From Liolophura sinensis (taxonomy: Eukaryota; Mollusca; Polyplacophora; Chitonida; Chitonidae), in the NCBI RefSeq assembly GCF_032854445.1, contig NC_088301.1:3844001-3908000 (forward strand): 64,000 nt of DNA. The letters run 5' to 3'. The position numbers and the translations under genes are program-made. Positions 56,461-64,000 of the stretch are shown in pieces (the stretch's first letter is position 1; every line of letters starts with the position of its first letter). Below the pieces are notes generated by a model that was not told where the DNA came from, searched no databases, and worked only from the letters and a program-made list of their open reading frames with translations.

Positions 56461-59400
56461 GTGAGTGCATACAAATGAACAGTAACAACCTACATTACCG
56501 TCATCTTAATAACTAATCTAATTTACACATTTAAGAAGATGAGCATGTTTTAAAAAATGCTTATGATCTATTAAATCTTTTAATTTGATGAGTCACTTGT
56601 GACAAGTCAAAGCTACATTCTTCTGTGTGAAATTGCAGGTTAAGCACAATTAATTGTGTTTTGTGTTCAGTGTGGACCCATATCTCAGCTAGCAAATATA
56701 GATGGAGTTTGGTATAGATCTATTTCAAAATGGCCTCGGTGCTAAATGTTGCAAGAGAAAGTGTGTTATTTAATTCCTTTTTTTCTTTTTCGTCCAGTGT
56801 TACCAGAACTTCCTCTCCCAACACCTTTACCAGTAACGATGCACAACAAGAGTTTGCTTTTCCATCCGAAGATTGCAGATGATGCAAGAGAAATTTTGGG
56901 AACACAGGATGAAAATCTCATTACACAGCTTGTCCACTCCTTACGACAAACCACAACAGACCATATGTAAGCTTATGGTGTTTTGGAGGGGAAAAAAGTG
57001 ATACATAACCTGTACATTGTTGCAGCTGTTGTGGATCTTAACTTGGGATTAATGGAAATAAGAGAGATGGTCTTGAAGACATCAAAATTTGAACAGTTGG
57101 TATTGTTATACTTGTATTGTTCAATTCATTGATGCCTTCATTACTACGCAAGATTTAAAGGATACATGAAAGGGCTATTTTTTTTTTAAAATTATTTTTT
57201 CCTCATATTTTATGGCACACTTCTTTTCATTTTTTCTTGAAAACATTCTTGTGTTGTATTACCTTTTTTTTTGTATTCTTTAAGTCTAAGACATGGTTTT
57301 CTATTTGTAATTTCTGAACATAATTTATTGATTGGGTAACCATAATTCTCATTGCTTTTCAGTGAACTTAAAGACACACTTGCTGGAGATTCAATAGAGG
57401 GGGAAATCCCGGAGTTGCTGAGTGGTATCCTGAGGCGGGATCCCAATGTATTCAAGGGCAAAAAGAATTATGAAGGTATGCCATTCATGATTTTAGTCGT
57501 GTTTTACTTGTTCTGAATAGATAAAAAAGAAGTCTTGCTTTCAGATACTAAAAAATATATGTATAAAGCTTATGCTGATAAGCCTGTGAAAGTGTGTAAG
57601 TGAAGTGATATTCTGAACAGTTATAATGTGTACCTGCTGCTTGTTGTCGTCACAATGACAAGTGATGTACTTCCCACCAGCTTAGTGCTGTTTTATTCTG
57701 TCTGTTCTAGGAACTTGAATCTGACCAATGAATAACTAAATTATGAGTAGATAAATGGAAAAGTGGACATGTTCTTAGTGTGGAAGTGTATGTATTTATA
57801 TTTCAGCTATGCCCAGCCCTAGAGGAATGGCATCTGCTCAAGGGTCTGCTCATCCACAACAACAAATGTCTCCCTTCCATGCTAGTCCATATTCCCCATA
57901 TCAGCAGAACAACACATCCCCGAGGTAAGGCTAATCATTACCCTTACAAAACAGTTAAGGCTGCTTCGAAAGTCCTGTACTGCAAAGTAGCCAAATGATT
58001 CAGTTTACATCAAAGTATTCCCGAGCAATGCTGGAATTTGGGCAAGAATGTGTAAAAAGAATTTTATTTCATGCTTGCCTGGAGAATAATGATTTCTGGG
58101 AATTGAAAGAGGTGCGAGGAATTACTTGGTTGATGCACAGGCTAATCTCTTTCTGTTACAGATGCCCCCCTCAAACCAGTCCTGGATGGCACCCACCTCG
58201 ACAAAATAGCCCATATGCCCAACATGGAAGTCCCCACTATCAGTCAAACACTAATGCTTCCTCATCTAGCCGGTACCAGCAACAATTTAAGAATTTTGCC
58301 TCATCAAGTCAACAAAACTCAGTACCAGGTAGAGTAGTTGACGTGTTAAAATTTCATTTTGTTCACCTTTATGTGTTGTGCTTGATACATGTAAGTTGCA
58401 GTGATTTATCCCCATTCTTTCATATGGTGAATGAGACTGTCTATACGTAAGGTAGATAAATCTGAGTTTGAATGAAACAAGACGTGTTAAATAAATTGCT
58501 CACAGGGTTAAACATCTTCCAAGCAGTATGGAATTCACTTACCAATTCATACTTGCCGCATCCCTTTCCTGGAGAAATGTGAATGCATTTCCTTTGAGAA
58601 AAATCTGAAAGAAAAAATAACAGTCAGATGTCATTTTAGAATCCTCATAATGTTTGGATGTTTGGATCTAGTTTGCGGGAATAATGATGTCATGCTTGAA
58701 GATAAATACTAAATTAGTCACACCAGGAATTGATAGGTGAATGTTTGAAGTGCTCCTCGAAGATGTCACTGTCCATACAGCCAGAGCGTATGCAATTCAT
58801 TAGCAGTTTTCTGACATGCTCTTGTTTTACCTTGTTTTACAGAGATTTTGCCCACCCCTGCTATGAATGGGGAGCACTTCCCAGTGGCGACCTCTACACA
58901 GAGAGAATCTACTGCAGCCAAAGGGAGCGTTTCTAAACTGAATTGTCAACCAGTTGGTATGTCCATTTTGCCTCTTCAGTCTTACATGTAGGTAGGATGT
59001 TGAAAAACTGGCTCAGGTGGTATTGTCAACTACATTGTTGGTTCGATTTTCCTATCACATTAGGATTCCTGGGATTTTGTTTGTTATGAAACCCTTTCTC
59101 CATTATCAAGAAGTATTCACCCTGGTGTACAGACAGTAGTGAAGAATGACGATTAGTTACCAACTTAACACAGCTGGTTGTTCAACAGGTGAAAAATGTC
59201 ATGAAATTATAGGTGGTTTACTGTAGTTTTCTGTATTGCCTGTTTTATGTTTTTAGTGGTGTTGTCACCGGTGCAAGCCACATCTGCTGAACATGTGCAG
59301 TCGAATATGCATTCCATTGGGTCCATGAGCTCCACCTCTGTACACAGGCCAGCAGCCACACCCTCCACTAGTAAGAGACCCTCCCCACCCCCACAGAGGA

Positions 59401-62400
59401 GGCGATCGTCCCTTAAGGAACCTGTGGTACTCCTCCAGCCACTTGATGCCCAGGTAGGCTCTCTGTAAAAGTCATTTTCAGCTCAAGCTAGAGACAAAGT
59501 GTAAACATATGGCACACTGCCTGTTTTTGCCCCATATTAATTTTAATATCCCCAAAACTTTGCAATTCTTTTATTAAAATCGCCCTTTGGGCAAGTCGAT
59601 GATAACGAAGGAAAATGATTTATAATATAAAATATATTTTCCATCAACACTATTTTCTTCTGTGTTTTGTTTTCAGACAATTCAGCATCTCACTTCACCA
59701 AAACATAGAGGTATGTATTTAAGTTGATTTTATTCAAGTAACATGAAATTTCATCTAACAAGAAATCTGCTTGTGTAGGAAAAAAAAAATCAGAATTTTG
59801 GTCTGTTTCATCCATTTTTCCCAATTTATTACCATTTTTGTTGTGGGTGTTGACATAGCTGTTATTCTGACTCCTTGTGAAGTCAGTTGTGGCCGAGTGG
59901 TTAAAGGCATTTGTCTTTCAGTTGTAAGGAGGTAGGCATTGGTTCAATCCTGGCCTTTCACAGGAAGTTTGTCCACTCTCCACTCTCACAATTTGGGACC
60001 TTGGTCACAATAAGCAGACATTTGCCACCATTTTGCACAGTCCTGCATTTGTTGAAGACAACTTGTTCAACACCAATATGGTGTGCATATTTCTGTGTCT
60101 CACATGGGTCAGCTGAAAAATTGTTATGTACGACGTTAAACCCCAAGGATTCACTCGCATGGGGTCAGTAGCTAGCCAAAGGATAGTGCTTTATGCTCAC
60201 CATGGTATAATTCTTGAGTATGCATTTCAAAGTGCTTGTGCTGTATACAGCATAAAGGGACTTGTAGAAGGTGTTGGATCTTCGTTGAATTGGGGGGAAA
60301 AGTCTTCTTATTTACAAATTAATCTTCACTTTGTCATGTACCTGATAAAATTGTTGAGGATAGATAAATTTTAATCCCTTGTGGAAGACAAAAATAGGTG
60401 TATTTCACATAGGCAGTTGGAATCGCTATGAATTTTTAGGGAGAAGAGGTGACAGAGGCCGTGATGAAGATCAGAAGGCAGAGCCTCTCTCACTGAGCGG
60501 GTGAAACGGCGGCGGGAGAAATGTGTCCTACACAGAGCAATCACCAGAAGAAAGCAGAGACAGCTCCAATGAGAGTGAACCAGACAGCCGACCAGAAACA
60601 CCCATAGAAGGTGAGCTCATCCAAATATGTCTGACAGGGTGTGTACGGCTCAAGTAATTGATCTTATAAGTAGATGGACTCGATTCCACAAAGTTCAGTA
60701 AATTGCTTGAGCTGGTAGTTGTATGCTGAATTCCAAAATGGAGAGGTTTTGCAAAAAATTTAAGTCATACCCATATGTTTGCTTCAGAAACATAGTGACT
60801 GAGAAGAGCTGGTAAGCTTTTCTTACAGTACTCGTGTAAAAATATAGCTATCCAGCCCAAACAGTAGCAATTCATGGAGAAAGAAAACTGTAAACATAAA
60901 CTAAAAAAAGGTGGTCAGAGTTTAACTATTACTCAGTAGATCAGGTGTTTGAATACTGCTGTATCTAGTGTGACTGCACCTAGAGGATTTCAGCTCATCT
61001 TTCAGGTTGTTTGCTCTGGTTACTGTAATTTCAGGTGTATTTTTTTATGGCTCTTTCCACTGCACTATTTCGAAAACAAACTTAAGTTGCATCACCATCG
61101 ATGAATATCTGACTTATCTTAAGAATTGGCTCTAATTGTGATTTGTGGATTTATTTCACTTTTCTGCATGTTTCAGTTATTGTTATATCTCTGAAAGTTA
61201 GTGCTTAGTAATGTGCTGTATTTTTGTGGCCAGACCATTTTCGAACATCCAAAACATGAATGAAACCTGTTCTCTTCAAGCCTCAAAAAATGAGGAAACA
61301 CAGTGACTGCTTTCCAATTTTCATGCTACATAACCGGATTATTCTCAGTGGATGCTAAAATTATATTAAATCAGTTGTACACATTTTAAAAATGTAAAGA
61401 TTTCGAGTTTTGATGAAATCAAGGCATCCATGTAATTGTGACTCAAAATAACCATGTTTTTGGGCTTCCTTTAGTGTTGGCTGCCAGAAAGAGAAAGAAA
61501 GAGAAGAAGAACAAGAGACAGCAGCAGCAGCAGTGTCTCAGTATGGAAGAACTTCTGGAGAGGTGCCACATTCAAGAAGTTCAGCACTGCAATAGAGAAT
61601 GTGTTTGATTCTGTGGAAGAAGTGGACATTGGCAGTTTTGACATGAGTAAGTATATGTACAAGTGGTAGTGCTGGCTCACATGTTTTGATTACTGTTGCA
61701 TAGAATTGTGTTCAAGGCTTTTATGTGTTTGATATCAATCACATGTATTAGTGTGTATATTGTTTCACTGCGAACCCTTGTTCTTCAGCTGGTAAAGGCA
61801 CTGAGCCAAAGACCACTATTCCTTCACCATGGAGACCCCCTCTTCATGTGCTCCTGCTGCTGTAGCTTTAGTTCATAAACTTAGTCAGGGATTTGAAGTA
61901 ATTGTAATCTGACAGCACCAGTATTTTTGTATATATCTTCACTGTGACCTGAAATTACCATCAAAGATGAATTTCTTGACTTTTTTTTGTGTCTCGAACC
62001 ACATTAATTGAAGGCAACAGAGATATATTCTGAAATTTGTTTTTTTTTTTTTTGGTTTTTTTTTCAGATGACGAAGAAACAGTGACACCTGCTGAAATAC
62101 TAATTGCCAAAGTTACCATGGGGGACATTTGCTCAGAGGCAGCAAAGCTGAAATCCCAGGGTGTGCTAAACCAGGTGAGTGGAGATAAAATGATCAGACT
62201 TCTGCCCGAACTTTGACTTGGTGACTGACCCTCTTTGAGCATAGCATTGTAAATGAATAATCTTACTGAAAATGATCCGTATCTACTGTCAGAAGCCTGT
62301 TGATAGTTCTGACGTATAAGATTTGAAGGGCTGTTTTAGTCATTTCCAATTTGTTTGTGTCGTTCTATGAGGAAACATTAGATATTTAATTAAAGCTTAT

Positions 62401-64000
62401 CAGATTTGATGAGTCATCGCTGTTCTTGTTTTGCAGATTCCTGGTGAAAAGCTTGTTAAGTTATTGACAATTTTACAGTGGAACATCAAAGATGGAGCCA
62501 GACTCCTGCCAAATATAAACCAGGTATGTCAAGTTATCCTGTAACAGATGACTAGAATTAAGCTATTACGTTAAGATTACAAGATTCCAGACAGTAAACA
62601 AGGGCTATGCGTGACATTTTATGAAAATGACCAGTTTTGATTAAAACAGATGTATTAGCGCTGACCACAACAGAACAACTTAAACTAGTCTGACACGTAT
62701 GTGGGCTGGCACAATTTCTTAAGATCTTTATGTTAATAGACACATTTTAAGTCTTGATTTCTTTCAAAACTCCTCAGTGGTTTCTTTTCATATTCACCCT
62801 TTTTCAACATTCACATTGTTCTCCAGCTCTAGTTACAAGTAGTTGCCTTAAAAATGTAGCAAATTCTGCCAGTTCCCCATTTTCCCAATCTTGTTTTTTT
62901 TTGTTATGAAATGACAAAAGTAAATGCAATTCACAGAGAAATGTCTTTGTCAGAATTAATGGATGAATGTAACAGGTACACCTGGTAAATATTCATTTCT
63001 GAATCTGAATGCGAATCGATCAAATTTGTTTTGTTTGTCTTTTCACCAGCATGTAAAGTACCAGGTGTTCGCTCAGCTGGAAGAACTTCCAAAAGAATTA
63101 AGTATATTGCTATGTTTGACCTCGTGTGGCTAACGAATATTTGTCAGTCAATCCTTCGGTCCGCCCCTAATGTGATGAACTTTAATGTACTTTTCTTGAA
63201 GGATGATGATGATGAGTCCGAGTTGTGGCGTGAGATCACGATGGACCGTGTGATGCGAAGTGTAGAGGCAGGACTCACAGCCATTTGTGTCATGATCGCT
63301 CCTGACATGCCTAAACAAGTTTTCCTTGAGGATGTCATGGAGAGGACCATCATGCTAGCCAAATTCCAGTTACACAATACTGTGTATCCAGAGTTTGACC
63401 CGGTCTACAGGATAGACCCATCGGCCAGAGGTGAGTCAGTAGTGAAGTTAGGCCTCATGGTGCTGTCTCAGCCACAGTAGAATGCACTGTTGTCTTAATA
63501 ACTTGCAAAAAAAAAAACATTGTCCCAAAGATGTTCACGTTACCTGTTCGATCCCTTCCACTATATTTCAGGTCATCAAATATATGTTGTATGTTATTGA
63601 AAGAATCCATTTGTACACAAATGACTTGATTTTAGTGCAGTAGATGTCCATTATGGTAATAATTTTTATGAACTAAAACATTATAGAATAAATATATCTG
63701 GAATTTGTTGATTGGATTGAAGCAAATATGACATATTGCTGAAATTTACGAGTTGATGGTAGTGGCAAAGATATCACAGGCTTCTTAAATTGTGAGAAAA
63801 TTGAGTAATGTCCAGTTCAGTTATTTTTTTGTATAAATTCTCTGACTGCAATTGCATCAAGGATTTCAAAGCATTACTAAAATATTGCTTTCTCTTTCTT
63901 TTTTTCCTTTCCAGAATACAGTGGGAACTTCAAGTTAAAGAGAGCTCGAGCAGGGCAGGTCAAGAATAAACATACTTTGTTGTTGTACAACAAAATGACT
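56304..64000 (+). CDS. nipbl: NIPBL/Scc2 cohesin-loading factor, N-terminal part
   Basis: Subunit of the NIPBL-MAU2 loader that puts cohesin on chromatin and drives loop extrusion. Coding exons: 56397-56460 (ATG), 56798-56966, 57363-57475, 57807-57924, 58162-58328, 58843-58956, 59257-59453, 59677-59710, 60440-60610, 61488-61646, 62068-62174, 62437-62523, 63202-63430, 63915-64000 (continues). It starts MNGEIPNVPITTLAGVASLT, the conserved MAU2-binding N-terminus, then LPELPLPTPLP, QLVHSLRQTTTDHIELKD and IPELLSGILRRDPNVFK. A Pro/Ser/Gln-rich disordered stretch follows. HEAT-region onset: TFKKFSTAIENVFDSVEE, EAAKLKSQGVLNQ, LTILQWNIKDGARL, ELWREITMDRVM, FDPVYRIDPS. The disordered part is only ~300 codons, against over 1,000 in vertebrates. 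One exon holds an in-frame TGA; see the exon entries. Confidence 0.95.
59883..60150 (+). mobile_element. tRNA-derived SINE (family D)
   Basis: A-box tggccgagtgg and B-box ggttcaatcc form a Leu/Ser-tRNA-like head. The body ends in tatgtacgacgttaaacccc, a 3' end I associate with molluscan SINEs. It lies in a nipbl intron. Confidence 0.7.
60440..60610 (+). CDS. nipbl: nipbl exon with in-frame TGA, or shorter exon from 60538
   Basis: Using acceptor gaatttttag at 60439, the phase set by the previous exon reads GRRGDRGRDEDQKAEPLSLS, G, then TGA at 60502-60504, then NGGGRNVSYTEQSPEESRDS. The frame on both sides is protein-like. Acceptor tgtcctacacag at 60537 starts in the same phase (EQSPEESRDSSNESEPDS) and removes the stop, but has a weak pyrimidine tract. 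Either the shorter exon is used, or this allele carries a nonsense change or a sequencing error. Confidence 0.6.
61488..61646 (+). CDS. nipbl: nipbl exon at the start of the HEAT region, tandem acceptors
   Basis: Acceptor ggctgccag (61487) gives the in-phase frame ERKRRRTRDSSSSSVSVW, then TFKKFSTAIENVFDSVEEVD. The better pyrimidine-tract acceptor ttcctttag 13 nt upstream (61474) would shift the frame and stop after about 45 codons. Conservation therefore selects the downstream AG. Confidence 0.85.
63202..63430 (+). CDS. nipbl: nipbl exon, HEAT region
   Basis: Acceptor ttttcttgaag, four GAT codons, then ELWREITMDRVMRSVEAGLT, MPKQVFLEDVMER, LHNTVYPEFDPVYRIDPSAR; donor gtgagt. It matches the vertebrate segment around LWRDLxMERV and QYDPVYRLDP. 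Confidence 0.94.

Noticed and set aside
57780-58450. ORFs of 72 and 151 codons overlapping nipbl exons
   Set aside because: They read through splice sites; the in-phase exons at 57807-57924 and 58162-58328 explain the coding signal.
61475-61610. nipbl frame from the upstream acceptor (ARKRKKEKKNKRQQQQQ...)
   Set aside because: It stops in the exon and loses the conserved TFKKFSTAIENVF frame. The acceptor 13 nt downstream restores it, so no frameshift mutation is needed.
63055-63109. Possible extra nipbl exon reading HVKYQVFAQLEELPKEL after acceptor cttttcaccag
   Set aside because: Its donor leaves the wrong phase for the next exon, and known NIPBL proteins have no such insert. A 15-nt microexon version stays in phase but has a poor donor (gtgttc).

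Overview
The window is animal nuclear DNA. It has split genes with GT-AG introns, Pol III-type SINEs, long minisatellites and roughly 35-40% GC (estimated by eye). The commonest SINE ends in a 3' tail like CACCAATCAAATAAATAAATA. That tail and the general repeat style suggest a lophotrochozoan, most likely a mollusc, but I could not test this. All homology calls rest on remembered family sequences and on exon phase; no search was run.

Four conserved genes are assembled here exon by exon. (1) 3.7-8.4 kb, minus: four 5' exons of importin-13 (ipo13). The start exon was not found and the rest runs off the left edge. A 3-kb inverted-repeat element with an unrecognised ORF lies at 0.27-3.35 kb, beyond the last visible ipo13 exon and presumably in its intron. 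(2) 12.6-19.8 kb, plus: a four-exon FAM151/menorin-family membrane protein. (3) 24.3-50.8 kb, minus: all 18 coding exons of SCP2/SCPx, a peroxisomal 3-ketoacyl-CoA thiolase fused to a sterol-carrier domain, 529 codons ending in the peroxisomal signal SKL. (4) 51.2-64.0 kb, plus: the 5' part of NIPBL (cohesin loader), 14 coding exons, running off the right edge. scp2 and nipbl are head to head over a short shared promoter region with an E2F-like site. fam151 and scp2 converge.

The remaining sequence is mostly introns full of tandem arrays and SINEs. The most striking observation is that at least four tandem arrays start from a splice junction and carry copies of it. They are a ~29-bp array from the ipo13 donor at 8.245 kb, a 33/64-bp array from the scp2 exon 7 donor at 41.475 kb, degenerate copies of the end of scp2 exon 6 plus its donor at 41.78-42.01 kb, and seven 125-bp copies of the acceptor plus the first ~40 nt of scp2 exon 12 at 30.5-31.5 kb. 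Each leaves decoy splice sites in the intron. Other arrays (82 bp x 19, 64 bp x ~39, 41 bp x ~14) show no visible link to an exon.

Other points: an in-frame TGA in a nipbl exon that an alternative acceptor would remove; a 3-codon upstream ORF whose stop overlaps the nipbl start (ATGA); a His-to-Arg change in the FAM151 motif; a 22-bp hairpin in an scp2 intron; and a cluster of CRE palindromes at 10.2-10.7 kb.
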